In this document: positions 11,403 through 23,687 of the stretch, one piece after another
How the letters are laid out: every line of letters starts with the position of its first letter
How positions within the stretch are numbered: position 1 is the stretch's first letter
DNA from: Desulfocicer sp963675955
GTDB lineage: Bacteria; Desulfobacterota; Desulfobacteria; Desulfobacterales; Desulfobacteraceae
DNA: 64,000 bases
Assembly (NCBI GenBank): GCA_963675955.2
Contig: CAXXVR010000007.1
Location: 62,001 to 126,000 of the forward strand
Reading direction: 5' to 3'
Program-made: the position numbers and the translations under genes
Notes under the pieces: model-generated
Told to the model about the DNA's origin: nothing
Databases searched by the model: none
Seen by the model: the letters and a program-made list of their open reading frames with translations, nothing else

Positions 11403-13302
11403 TCATTTGTTTAACAAATTCTTTAAATCCAGAGAAAAAATATCATGAAAAGCCATCAACTGCCTGTCTCCACCAAAAATAATCAACTAAGTCCCAAATA
11501 AATTTGCTGAATATCCATCCCTTGGCGCCTAAAAAATTACTAATTAATTTACTAACAAAATTCATACTGGTTCTTCACTAGCTTCTAATGGTTTCTAAAA
11601 ATGATTCACTTAGTGGCTATTTTTAAATTTGCTTAAAGTGATAACTTTATGAGGAGTTGTTTGGGGGAATTTTGTTAAATATTCTTCATTAGTCTTGGCA
11701 ATTGATTTAATTGAAGTTTACATTGCTTCGGTTGTAGGAGTATTTTATCGTTGAAGTTTGAAAGGTTCAGCAAGGATAGAGGATATCTAAAGTTTTTAAG
11801 CTCTATTCAACTAATTCATTTTTCTAATTTCATTTACTAACTAATTATAATACCTTTGTTTTTTTATAGCAATTTGCTTTTATTTCAAGTTTTACTAATT
11901 TTTTTCCTATTGCAAATCCTGAACTACAGGTTCTATATTCTTCTTTGGCAATTGGATAAAACTATTTAATTATTTTTTTTTAGGAAGTAATGATTTCACA
12001 ATCCATTATTTTTTACTCTTTGATGAATAAAATGATTCTAAATTTTTTTAGCTTCTATATCCCTGGTTATTTACAATATCTTGTTGATTGGTTTTATTAA
12101 ATGGTTGGGTTTTTTCGGTTTATGTATGAGTTGGCTTATAAGGATATTAACATATCTAATTTATTTAGAACAAAAATATTTACATAATTGTGGGAGGAGT
12201 CTTCATAGAGTTAACTCCATTTCTAATTTTCTAAATCAAAATAATTAATATCATTTGATTCATAAGTCAAATTTTTAATTCCTCCAAAAAATACTAAAAA
12301 TGTTTCATATTGCAATAAAGAAATTCCTTATCTTGGCTAAAAAAAAGCTTTAATTTGTAATTAAAATACAGTAGGACAATCTGTAGTAATAATTTATTAC
12401 CATTTTTTATCTCTCTCCAAATCAAAATTCCAAAAATCATTAAATATTATTTTCCCATTAGTACCTCCAAATATAAATAACTTACCTTCAACAATGCAGG
12501 CTCCAGCATTAGCTCTTGATTTTGGAGTCATCCCTTTACCCTCTCCTTTCTTTCCTTAAAAGATTATTTCCCATTTATTATTGGCAAAATCATAAGAAAA
12601 TATTGAATTGGAGTAATTGGCAATAGTTCCACCTATGAACCCACCAAAAATTATCATAGTATTGTTATAAATTAGTGCATTATGTGAATCAATATGATAG
12701 GGTAAAAGATTTTAATCATTATCTTATTAGGGCTCTAAACTTTTCCATTAATATTTTTCAAAGTCCAATGCAAATAAATCATTTTTATTTGTAAAAGTTC
12801 CATTTTTTCCTCCATAGATATACATTTTATTTTGATAAATGACAGCTGTATGACTATGTAACGGGCCTTTAAAACAACTTAATTTTAAATAAATTTTTAC
12901 CAATTGAAATTCCGCGAACATCAATCACCTCCCACTTAAAATTTGTTTCTGGGGAAAGATCAAGACTTACTAAATCTGAATAAATCCTCAGATTTAATTC
13001 AACTCCTCCATAAATATAAAGTCTTTTATAAATAGTTATTTGTTTTAATCACTTAACCTGTTTTCAAAAATGACTGCTGAATGATGAGCTCGAGCTTGGA
13101 TTTGCTTTCCATCAATTTTTATTGCCTTTCATTGTGTATCTATATTTTTTTTGCGTACCAATGATGGCATTTATTATGCATTTCTTTCTGCATTTGAAAT
13201 ACTTTTGGATGGATGAATAAATGAAGGATCCCTTTAAGAAATTGATCGAAACTTATTCCTTTATGTGAAATAGTTTTTTTAAGTGAAATATCCCAGAATC
13301 AT
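11403..13302 (-). CDS. kelch-repeat protein
   Basis: Beta-propeller protein, probably a protein-interaction scaffold. Kelch blades are clear: RAHHSAVIFENRLYIYGGVE, then GPLHSHTAVIYQNKMYIYGG, SHNALIYNNTMIIFGGFIGG, SRANAGACIVEGKLFIFGG, then LVFFGGIKNLTYESNDINYF. A final blade near the C-terminus reads PRDGYSANLFGTQLIIFGGD and the chain ends LDLKNLLNK before TGA at 11405-11403. A low-complexity Lys/Ser/Thr linker precedes the last blade. Short introns split blades 1 and 2 (about 13035-13070 and 12870-12905). An in-frame TGA at 13131-13129 (DTQ-W-KAI) is read as Trp. The frame is open up to the ATG at 13302-13300; an internal ATG at 13170 is the alternative start. No BTB or BACK domain is visible, so it is not a cullin-adaptor KLHL. 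Confidence 0.75.
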
Positions 13303-13422
13303 CACGAGAATTATAACTTTCAATACTTATTATAATAAAACTTCTAACTTTTTGTTTTAATTATTTTTTCTTTTTAAATAATTGAAATTAATACAATTAT
13401 TTTTTTTTGTTGTATTTTAACT

Positions 13423-15096
13423 ATGGAAGAATCATAATCTGTTGATTTAGCATTAATTAAGCACAGAGGATTATCCTAGAGCTCCTTAGGAAAAAATTGG
13501 ATTCTTTATGTTTTATTTTCCCGATAAGTTACTATTATATAAACTTTTGCTAAATAAAACAATCTAGGAATACGATGAATGCGCCAAGGTTATCGAAGCC
13601 GTTATGAGACAATATGGGAATTATCATGAATATTCTAATTTCATTAAAGGTTTGCAAATACTGCAATAAGAACAACTTTTTTCTATAGCATTAATTTTAA
13701 GAAGTAAAGGACAATTAGCAGAATCATTAGAAACATTAAAAAAATGTTATATGATAAATGAAAAAAATATTTAATTTATTAAAAACATCTGCAAAACATT
13801 GTAAAATTGTTTTCCTTTTTACAAGCATATATTTTTACTTAGTTATATCTTAGGAAAGAATAAAGCTTGTCTTGAAATTTCTAATGATGGTTGCTAGATC
13901 GCGCCTAATGATTGGGTAAATTTATAAAAATAATTGGTTAATAATAGGAAATACATTATATTCAAGGAATGGCAAGTTATAATATGAAAAATATTAAAGG
14001 GGCGCTTGCTTCATTTGAAAAATCTAAATAATTTTCAAAAAATGAAAAAATGTATTTACAAATTATCAAATTCAAAAATTGGTTTTTAGTTACAAGTAAC
14101 TTGGGAAGATTTATACTGAATAAGAAGATTATAAAAATGCTATACGTGTTTATGAAGAAGTGCTAAAGTATACTTTTGTAAAATTAAAATCTACTTATTT
14201 GAAAAGATTTTCTTAAGAAAATTCAGAAATAATGACTATTTTAGGATTGCTATATTTGAGATTAAATAAAACAGTTGAAGCTTTCTAATACCTCGGAAAT
14301 TCTTTAGCTATTGAAAAATTTAATATTCAAAGTCTAATAGTTAATGGATCATATTTTTTTATATTTGCAAAAAGGCAATTGGTTCAATGATTTAAAATAG
14401 GGGTGATTGGGAGGCTGCAATGATTAAGTATCGTATAGCCGGTCATATTAACCCTAACTGCGCTTAGATGTGAAATAATGTGGGGATGACATTTTTTGGC
14501 AAAAACAAAATTGCTCCTGCAGTTTATTTAATCATTAACCAAAATAAAATTATTTTTAGATCTCATGTTTGAAAAAAGCGTTATATTTAGACCCGTTTGA
14601 ATGGATGATATAATATAATCTTGGGCTTATCCATTTGACTATTGAACAGTTTTTATTCACATTGCTTATATCCAATATTAGATTTGCTTCTGCATATCAT
14701 TATTTTTATTCAGCAAAGAACCTTGAACCAGACTTTGCGTATACTTATATGTACTTAGGAGTGGCATGTAATAAATTAGGAGATTTTAATAATTCATGCT
14801 TATATTTTGAGAAAGCACTTTAAATGGAAAATTCTGAAAGGTTTTGTTTATATTTCTTATTTAAAGTAATTAGAAATTATTTGGTTTATCTTAATTACTC
14901 TATTGCAGTGGTTGAAAAAGGAAATGATAAAGAAAAAGCAAAAGAATTGTTTAACTAATTTGAATCCGCATTCCAACATTTGAAGAAGGAAATTCAATTA
15001 AATTAAACAGAAGTCCTAGAATAAAGATTTGTCCTAGCGTAGTTCTTTAAAATATAGGTAAGTAAGATTGAATAACCAAAGAAATTTAATTTTTGA
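13423..15096 (+). CDS. BBS4: BBS4, TPR subunit of the BBSome
   Basis: Subunit of the BBSome, the coat-like complex that carries membrane proteins in and out of cilia. TPR repeats run the whole length, and the second half follows animal BBS4 almost segment by segment: LGKIYTEQEDYKNAIRVYEE, then IMTILGLLYLRLNKTVEAFQ, GSMIQNRGDWEAAMIKYRIA, then NPNCAQM-W-NNVGMTFFGKN, SCLKKALYLDPFEWMIQYN, FASAYHYFYSAKNLEPDF and YMYLGVACNKLGDFNNSCLY. The Trp of M-W-NNVGM is a TGA at 14471-14473, where other BBS4 proteins have Trp. Introns are short and numerous. The chain ends FFKIQVSKIEQPKKFNF with TGA at 15094-15096, only about 70 bp from the convergent kinase stop. Confidence 0.9.
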
Positions 15097-15167
15097 ATTA
15101 AATTTTAAATTTTCTGTTTAAAAAAAAACACTCATAAATAAAAAATCGTTGAGTTTAAAATTTTTTT

Positions 15168-16754
15168 TCACTAATAATGACACTTAAGTGTACAATTGCG
15201 TAAATTAAACCCAGAAGTATTAAGATAGCTTGAAAATTTGCCATTCTTCAACTGTGTGTATGATTTGATATTTCCTTAACTTCTTGTTGGTTATAATTGT
15301 TATTAGAAATAATTAGTAGAAGTATGATGATAAGTTGCATTCAAATTTGTTTCTTTAGTTGGTGAGGGCTTCCTGGTAGAGCTAATCGGGTTAAGCATCC
15401 TTTAGGAACGATTCGGACTTAGTGAAGAAACATTTGGAGAGATATTATCATAATTTTTCCTGAGAGGACTGGATATAGATTTCTGTCTTCTTATGACTAT
15501 TGTTTCTAACATAAACTTTTAATTAAACGATAATTGAATACATTAAAATTATTGCTTTTGATTTTTAGAAAGTGCTTAAACATTTAATCTAGATTTTTAT
15601 TTTTTGTTGCAATGAATCTGGAAGGCTTTTTAATTTTTCTCCTTCATTAAAATGTAATTCTATTTGTAATAAGTTAGAGAAAACTCTGACTTTTCTTTTT
15701 GCACTTTATCTTTTTTTTGTAAGTATTTAATCAAATAAACACTTTTAATAATATGTTGGATTTCTTTTACTTATTTTTCTTATAAAAATTTTAAGTAATT
15801 AATTAAGATTAAGGCAGTAATCTTTCGTTTAATATTATTTATTTTCCAAGAATTATTAAATGAAAGCGCATTAATCTACAAATAATCACCGGTAAAGTAT
15901 GGATGTGAAAGGACATCCTCAATTGAATACCTTTTTGAAATATTGAATCTCAGCATTCTTTAAATCAAATGCTCTAATGCAGGATTTATATTTCCTGGAA
16001 AACTAATTTATGGTTCTCCTTAAGCACTTAACCCTTTATAAAACGATAACATATTTTTTATTCTAATAGTATTATTCAAAAAAGGGGTTTGGTTAGTAGC
16101 AAGCCGATAAAAGATAACACCAAGACTCCAAATATCAATTTTAAATGAGATATGTATAGGTCTTTAGAAAAGCTCAGGTGCCATATACGCTTATGTTCCT
16201 GCCCGACAAATTTTCCATTTATTTGCATTCTATAAAGTAAATTCAATTGCCATACCAAAGTCCGCTAATTTGACAAGGGGCTTTCCATTATTGTTTTAAA
16301 TTAAAATATTTTCTAGTTTCAAATCTCTGTGTAAAATCTTTTTACTTTGGATACATTATAACCCTTCGCAAAGCTGGTATAAAATTTGTCAAAAATCATT
16401 GGGAGATAGTTTGTTATTCGCATAATATTGTTTTAAATTGCCTCCATTAATAAATGATGTGACTAAATAAACTGATTGACTACTTTCTAGCATTTCATGA
16501 AAAGTTATAATATTTTAATGGTTAAACATTTGTAAAATTGTTGCTTCATTTTTTGTTTATTCCAATTTTTCTTAAGGTAACCCTTTAATGTTCATTATCT
16601 TGATAGCTACTTCTTCATTTGTTACTAAGTTTTTAGCTAAATATACCTTTAGTATTTAATAATCATTTATCATAATGAATTATACTTTCCCATATGCCCC
16701 TTCTCCTATTTATTCTTTTATTTAGTATTTATCTATTAAAAAATCACTTTTCAT
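15168..16754 (-). CDS. Ser/Thr protein kinase with long C-terminal tail
   Basis: Active-looking protein kinase. The ATG at 16754-16752 opens MKSDFLIDKYQIKEQIGEG with the glycine loop GEGAYGKV. Then come the VAIK lysine motif, the catalytic loop ILHRDLKLENIL, ADFGMA, the activation segment AGTQAYMAPELFQ and DIWSLGVIFYRLA. The kinase domain ends near SKRYSIEDVLSHPYF. About 200 further residues are Lys/Gln/Ser-rich with no domain I recognise, ending RNCTLKCHYQ before TGA at 15170-15168. All catalytic residues are present. An extra segment in the N-lobe between GKV and VAIK may be an unremoved intron or an insertion. The layout resembles ULK/NEK-type kinases, but I would not assign a family. Confidence 0.82.
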
Positions 16755-16813
16755 TTAAATCTTGATATTTAGTAATTGTATTATTTAAAAATAAAAGGTT
16801 ATATTTAATTAAA

Positions 16814-18054
16814 ATGGAAAAAATTTAAGACTTTTTTAGTGATAAGAAAAACAGAGTAATTGCTGGTAACTTTAAAAAATCTCATTATTTTAGGTTGTGG
16901 GTGTTTTTGCTTTATTTTAATTATTTCAATCATATTAATTTCCTGTTCTGTTCGTATTATCGAAGTAGACTAATACGGACTGTTATATAATTCAGCCAGC
17001 AAAAGTTTAAAAAATTAAACTTATGATTCGGGCAGAAAATTTGCAGGTTGTCAAAATCAATTTATAAACAAATTGTTTTAGGATTAGGAAAATCATTCTA
17101 CAAATTTTCTCTTGCTTTACATGATATTGACTTTTCAGAATAAGTTTTAGAAGTCAATTGTATTTTTATTTAAAGCAATTTTATAGACACCAAATTTGGC
17201 GTGTTGGACGAAGAATGGAGTTAATGTTTATATCTCCCTAGGATTTTTTTTCAGAGTTATCAAAGACAGAATCTACAATCTTTACATGGCGTTTGAATTT
17301 GAATCTTAAAATTTTTTAAAGTTATGGAACTGAAAATGAAGATATTTGGAGAATGCCATTGATCCGAGCAGCTGCTACAGCAATTAAAGAAACAACAACT
17401 TACCACAATGCTACTGAATTTTTTGAAAACAGAACTTTAATCAAAACAGTAATTTACTTTTGTATTTTATTATTTTTTCTTCAAGAATATTTTAGCAGCT
17501 ATCAAAGAAACAATTAAAAATAATTTAGATGATTCCATAGAAATTATTGATTTGTAATTTAGATCTGTAAAGATAGATGACAATGTAAAGATGAGCTTAA
17601 TTATTTTTAATTTTAAGTTTGAATCTGCAATCATAACAAAACTTATTTAATTGCAAGAATTAAGAACTTATGAAATTAAATAAGAAGCAGTAAAAATTTT
17701 GAAACAAACAGAAACTATAGAAGAATATGCAGCCAATAACATAACACTAATTGAAGTAAAACTTATTATTGAATACATCCAATTAATAATTAGGCATAAG
17801 CATAAGCCGAAGGAGCTATACTTATAGCTAAAGCCAGAGCCGAAGCATTTTCATTAAAAATTACAAATGAAGCATAAATATATGCTAAATTAAAAACTGA
17901 ATTAGGTAAATTTCGTAAAATATATTAATTTTAATTAGGTTTTGATAATAAGTAATTGATGAGATTTCTTTATATTAATGAGGCTAGCTAGTTTTCACCT
18001 AATTCAACTTTGCTAAATACAAAGTAAATTATGATTAAACACACAATTATTTGA
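16814..18054 (+). CDS. band-7/SPFH (stomatin-prohibitin) membrane protein
   Basis: Membrane-anchored scaffold of the SPFH superfamily, which forms microdomain assemblies. The order is: a short polar N-terminus, one hydrophobic segment (FCFILIISIILISCSV, about residues 18-35), RIIEVDQYGLLYNSASKSL, a beta-rich SPFH core (WTKNGVNVYISLGFFFRVIK, IYNLYMAFEF, MPLIRAAATAIKETTTYHNA) and a long helical stretch. The helix carries the Ala/Glu repeat typical of band-7 proteins (QAQAQAEGAILIAKARAEA). Introns of about 30 nt interrupt the gene, for example 16868-16890 after VIAG. TGA is at 18052-18054; the next gene starts 75 bp later on the same strand. Which SPFH subgroup it belongs to is unclear. Confidence 0.75.
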
Positions 18055-18129
18055 TCAAATACTTTAAAATATTTATAATAAATTAAATATTCAAATACAA
18101 AAAAAAAATAAATAATAATAAGATATTAA

Positions 18130-19242
18130 ATGGAGTATTCTCTTGCCAATAATTAATTAAATTCTTTAAATGAAACTTAGGAATCCATTAAAGGTTTTTC
18201 AATGCCATCAATACATGAATTTTAGGAGTGGCAAAATTTTTTATGACTTACCCTAATGAAGCCTAAGCGATTGCTAACATTTTTTATGTAAAAAAGTAAT
18301 TATTATTTAAATTTTTTTTTAGGAAGCTCTATAAAGAGGCATTTTTTTAATTATTGTAAAATTTCCTTTTAGTTTCCTAAGAAAAAAAAATTTTGTTTTT
18401 ATATTTACAATTTGAGATCATTAATGAAACAAAAGCACATAATTAAGAATACTTAAAAAAATTTGGAAAGAAATTAAGGGATACCATTATCGATATTGTA
18501 AAGTAATTTTCTATTCAAGTATTATCTCAAAAATTCTAAAAAGTTCGAGCACAACTATTGAATAAATCAAACAAGTACAGGCGATAATAACGAGCTGGAA
18601 ATAATAATAAGTTTATACGCATTAATTTTTAGAAAAATTATCTGTTTATGGAAGAGAAAAGGTTGAGAAGCATTGTATTTTTAAACTACTTTTGATTAGA
18701 TTGAAAAATTAGAAAAATTAAAAACTTAGGAGCAAACAAAATAACCCCAAGAATAAAAATATAATAAAACTTTTATACGTGACTATAAACTAATCTAGGT
18801 TTTTTCTTTGATTTTAATTTTGGAGAAATTTTAATAATTAGGATTGTCCAATTACAAAAACTAACTATACAATTATTTAAAAGGAACAGACTACAGTTTA
18901 GCTTCTTGAGAATTTTGATAAAGAATTCAATTTTAAATTGATTAAAACTGCTATGAACGGTGAGGATCCTGAAGAAAAAAAACTTTAAAAATGTAAATAA
19001 TAATAATTATAGTATTATTATCTATTTTATAAAGAAAATCTTGAAAAAGCTAAAGTGAATTGTTAGAAACTCAAAGAAGCTTTAATCGAAGTGATTTATT
19101 TTAGTATTGTTAATAAAATGTTTAGTTAATAGAAGATTGTGGTGGGAATTATAAAGAAATCTTTTCTTTTTGCGAAAAAGAACAAGACGTTTGGAATGGA
19201 AATGAAGAAGATTAAAAAACTCTTGAAAAAGAATCAGAATGA
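18130..19242 (+). CDS. CID/RPR-domain protein (RPRD1/Rtt103-like)
   Basis: Probable RNA polymerase II CTD-interacting protein acting in transcription termination or CTD dephosphorylation. The N-terminal 130 residues fit the eight-helix CID fold: NQLNSLNETQESIKGVAKFF, MTYPNEAQAIANIFYVK, the core KKILFLYLQFEIINETK (LLYLxNDV-like), EYLKKFGKKLRDTIIDIVKQ and FQKVRAQLLNKSNKYRR. A Lys/Gln/Glu coiled-coil-like tail ends DQKTLEKESE before TGA at 19240-19242. Short introns lie in the CID (for example about 18191-18221 and near 18300-18325). The usual acidic residue after the Asn of the NDV motif is not obvious here, so CTD binding is inferred from the fold. Confidence 0.62.
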
Positions 19243-19583
19243 TAAAAAATTAATTATAAAAATTTTAAATAATTCAAATATTCAACAATATTATAATAAT
19301 AAATTTTAATCAATAAATTAAGAAATAATTATAAACAATTGGTTTAATTTTAATAAAGGGATAAACTAAATTAAACTTGTTTCCATAATAAATTGATTTA
19401 TAATAAAAGGCAAGTGCTATAAAAATAATATTGACAAATCAAAGATAAGTTAATATTTTTATTTTCATTTCAATTTCAGTACTGAATACTTTTATTAAAT
19501 TACTAAGCAAAAATCAATAATGTATATTAATAATATTTAAAAAATTTACCACAACTACAATTATTTGTCAAATATTATTTAAA
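19243..19583. other. intergenic spacer
   Basis: A+T-rich DNA between two genes of the same strand. It presumably holds the CDPK promoter. No motif or RNA gene recognised. Confidence 0.5.
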
Positions 19584-21815
19584 ATGGGATGCAGATGTGT
19601 CATCAATCTAATCTTTGGTTAGCGCAAATCCTGAAATAATTAACTTTTTTAAAGGTAAAAAAACAGCAAGATAAGAACAAGAAACAGTTATCCAGTCTGT
19701 GAAAAGTGAACCAAATGAAAAATAAATTTTTGACCAGACATCAGGTGAGTAAAAATAAAATACAAATTATGTCGGTAACAATACAATTTTTTTAATATAT
19801 TGTATTTAATTATTAGAGAATACACCGTTGCCGATAATCGATGAAAAAGAAAATAAATAATAAATGTCTTGCTCGAATTCATTCTAAGAATAAATTAAAA
19901 AAGAATTAAATAAACTATCCGAATAACAGTTATAATAAAACACAGTTACTAAATCAGTTTTATATTTATTCAATTAGTTTGTAAGACTAAATGATAAACA
20001 AATTCCAGGTGTGAGCCAATCGTGCTAATCGATGAATAAGCTGTCTATTCTGAATATTAACATTAAAGGGCCAGAATTGTTTGTTCGTCTGAAAAAGGGA
20101 TCTATTAATGATTTTTATGATTTTTAGACATAAATTGGAGAAGGTGAGAAACCATTTTTTTTATTTAAAATTAGGTGCATATGGATCGGTGTTTAAGGCG
20201 ATCCATAAGACAACAGGAATAATTCGAGCACTCAAAAAGCTTAAAAAGGATTATCTTGTGAAAGAAGATGAATAGCAGTTTTTTGCAGAACTTCAAATTT
20301 TAAAAAATTTGGATCATCCTAATATTGTTAAACTGCATGAGCTTTATCAGGATGAGATTTATTACTACTTAGTGACTGAATTTTGTTCTGGTGGGGAATT
20401 ATTTGAAAAAATCAAACAATTATAAACTTTTTCAGAACGTACTGCTGCAGAATATCTTAAGTAAATTCTTTCGGCCATTGCTTACTGCCATGAAAAAAAT
20501 ATTGTCCATAGAGATATTAAACCAGAAAATATAATTTTCGATACAGTTGACCAAAATTCGAGTTTAAAGATCATTGATTTTGGAACAGCAAGAAGATTTG
20601 ACCCTGCAAAAAAAATGACTAAGCTTTTAGGAACTGTTTTATTGTTTTGTTTTTAATAATTCAATAGGCATATTATATGGCTCCGGAAGTCATCCTATAA
20701 AAATATAATCATAAATGTGATGTCTGGAGTATTGGAATCATTTTATATATTATGCTTTGTGGTTACTTATTAAAGAAATTATATTATTTTAAGGATACCC
20801 GCCTTTCAGAGGAATCAACTAAGCTGAAATTCTGAAGAAAGTGTAATAAGGGAAAGTTGAATTTGATCGTATGCTAAAATTCTTTCAATTATCATTTGAT
20901 AGCTGCAGATTGGGACGGGATCTCTGAAAGTGCAAAGGTCTTAATTAAAAAGATGTTGACCTATCATTCTTACAAACGTATTTCAGCAAAAGATGCATTG
21001 AATGATGTTTGGATCTAGGGAAATTCTTATGAGGTCCCTTTTGATTAAAAAATATTTTTAAATCTTGCAAAATTCAATGTTAATTTATTTGTGTATTTTT
21101 GTTGAATTTTAAAAGTCTTGCAATAAATTTAAAACTGCAATTTTAGCCTTTATTGCCACATAGATAATTACTAATTAGGAAGTGCAGGAATTGACAAAGG
21201 CTTTCTAAAGAATCGACACGGATGGAGATGGAACATTGTCAAAAGAAGAGCTTATTTAGGGTAAAGTTTTCATATAATAATTTTTCTAGGGTATGCTAAA
21301 TTTTGTGGGAACTATTAATTAGCAGTTGATTAGGCTGAAACTTTGATTTAAGAAATTGATTATAATAATTCTGGAAAGATTGACTATTCAGGTAAAACAA
21401 GAATAATATTACAATAATTGCAAAGAATTCCTTGTGGCATCAATTAATAAAGAAAAATTGCTTACATAATAGAAAATTGATCATGCATTTAGATTGTTTG
21501 ATTAGGTAATTTTCTTTTTTGTTCTTCAACTTTCTGAAGGATAATAATGGGTTCATTGATTAAGAGGAATGCAAGGAAGTGCTAGGTGATCTGATAAATG
21601 ATGAAAGATGGTAAACAATTTTAGAGGAGTATGACACCAATGATGATGGAAAACTCTCAAAGGATGAGTTTATCTCAATGATAATGGATAATGTTGACAG
21701 CTTTGTGATAAAGGATATGAATCCCTTAGAAAATAATACTGGGTAATTAGACACACCAGTGGATGTAAGTTTAAATTAATTTTGCTCTGCTGATAATTTA
21801 TAAAAAAAGAAATGA
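19584..21815 (+). CDS. calcium-dependent protein kinase (CDPK)
   Basis: Ca2+-regulated Ser/Thr kinase of the plant/alveolate CDPK family. The N-terminus MGCRC is a myristoylation-plus-palmitoylation signal. A variable Gln/Lys-rich region is followed by a full kinase domain: ALKKLKKDYL, ELYQDEIYYYLVTEFCSGGE, AAEYLKQILSAIAYCHEK, HRDIKPENIIF, IDFGTA, AYYMAPEVI and DVWSIGIILYIMLCG. A junction region leads into four EF-hands: DTDGDGTLSKEE, a second with DYNNSGKIDYS, FDQDNNGFIDQEE and DTNDDGKLSKDEF. All catalytic and most Ca2+-ligand positions are present; the loop of the first half includes a short intron. TAA-encoded Gln falls in the family-conserved 'LKQIL' position, which supports the code. The stop is TGA at 21813-21815, unless the last GTAAG (about 21765) is a donor that shortens the tail. 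Confidence 0.9.
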
Positions 21816-21975
21816 ATATATACTTATATTATCCTTTTCATATTTGTTTTTAAAATTATAAATAAATACTCAAAAAATATCGTTTTATTACAAAATTAAG
21901 CGTTTTTTTATCGTTTTAAAAGTATTTTAAACAAAAACTATTAAAATAATATAAAAAATATACAATTATTTATTA

Positions 21976-23619
21976 ATGAAAAAGGTTTGCACTTTGTTTT
22001 GTTTTACTATTGTCTTTGTTGTATGCATCAAAAAGGAAGAAAAAAAAGGTTCATAATATAATCAATTAAATTGTTGATTTAGTTGCGCAAGTAGAAAATG
22101 ATAAAAGATCCCTTTATGATTTATCAGAAGGTTAAATATTACCCAAAAACAAATTATTAATTAATTGTTAAAGAAATTTTTGTTCAGGTCAATGAAATGA
22201 GAGAATAACATGGAAAAATTTCACCAATCCATTGGGATAGTGTTCTTTATTACATTGGTATTTTATTGCTTTATTAATAATTAGTGTTTTAGCTGAAAAA
22301 TCAATGAATCAACTTGAAACTAATCCTGGTTTCGAATCACTTTATTTTTATTATTGTTTAGAAAGTTTTGGGTAGCATATGACTTTAGAAGAAACGTTTC
22401 AAGAGCAGCATTTTATTTAATCTTTTGGGGAAGTTATAGCACAAGTCTCATCCCATGAATTGAATCCTGAAGTTTACTTTTGTTTTCTTTTCAATTAATT
22501 GTTAACAGGCGATTGTTGATAGCTGGAGATATTCCAAAAAATCGCTAGAAACTTTGATGAAAGATTATGAACTTGGAGCAGTGTGCGTGAAAACTGTGAA
22601 TGAAAAATCTTATGCTGTTGGGATATTTGCTAAAGGTTTGATTGTTTTATTTTTATAAATTGAAAAAGTGATGGTGGGAAATTAAGGCATAAAAGGGGAA
22701 AAGGGAGATTAGGGAGAGTAAGGCAATCCTGGGCCTAAGGGTATTCCAGGAAAAACTTGCAATTGTTAAGAAGCAGAAATTGGTAATAATTTTTGTTAAT
22801 TATAAAAAACAATTAGTTTTAAATGACAATTTGATCAAACAATTGAAACTGAAACTATAATAACAAAGTTATAAGACTTTACCAGATGGATCCTTTGCTG
22901 AGAGTTGCATGGAATATCAAGAGAAACTTGGAGTTTATTATGAGGATGGAATTTATATGATTAAAGTGAATGGTAAAAATTCTTAAGTGTACATTTTTTA
23001 TATTGTTTTTTAAATAGGAAGAAAAATGAAAGTTCATTGTGATGATGATGGATGGATTATATTCCTTCGTCGTACTCATGATACCAATTTCTATTAAGAT
23101 TGGTAAACATATGCTAAAGGATTTGGTGAAATGGATGATGGTTTTCTATTATTAAAAATATTATATTTCATTTAGACTTTTGGCTGGGATTGCAAAACCT
23201 ACATGAATTAACAAAAGAAAAACGTACTTTGGAAATTACTCTCTGGCATAATGAAAAAGAAGCTAGCTCTGTATATTCTGGCTTCTAAATTGGTAATGGC
23301 CAAAGCGGCTATAACCTACTATTCGATAAATTCGAAAGTGGTGAAGCAGGGACTTCTCTTGATTACCATAAGGGTAAAAAGTTTAGCACTTATGACCGCG
23401 ATAATGACTTACATCAAGAGAATTGTGCCTTGTATTTCGAATGCGGGTGGTGGTTTAATGGGTGTCATGTAACATTCTTTAATTTCTTTATTGTTTGATA
23501 AGGAAATTAATTTAACTGGAAGATATTCTAATACAACTGAATATGGAATGGGAATTAATTGTAATTCATGGTTGGGACAGAAAGTTTCTTTGACAAAGGC
23601 TATTATGAAACTTAAATGA
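21976..23619 (+). CDS. secreted CAP-collagen-fibrinogen protein, copy 2
   Basis: Paralog of the gene at 9709-11335 with the same order. The signal peptide is MKKVCTLFCFTIVFVVC. The CAP-like domain has VNEMREQHGKISPIHWDSVL, the GEN-like motif EQHFIQSFGEVIAQV, and AIVDSWRYSKKSLETLMKDY then AVGIFA. Eight Gly-X-Y triplets (22687-22763) include Gln codons TAG and TAA: GIKGEKGDQGEQGNPGPKG. The fibrinogen C-terminal domain has DDDGWIIFLRRTHDTNFYQD, GFGEMDD, FWLGLQNLHELTKEKRTLE, AGTSLDYHKGKKFSTYDRDN, NCALYFECGWWFNGCHV and an ending LTKAIMKLK. DRDND and the Cys pair are intact. Introns sit at the same places as in copy 1. TGA is at 23617-23619. The proteins have diverged well beyond a recent duplicate, yet keep length, domain order and intron positions. 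Confidence 0.85.
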
Positions 23620-23687
23620 TTTAATTAATTAAGAGTTTTTTTCTTTTTAATCAATAATGACATTAATTTACACAATTTTATTTGAAA

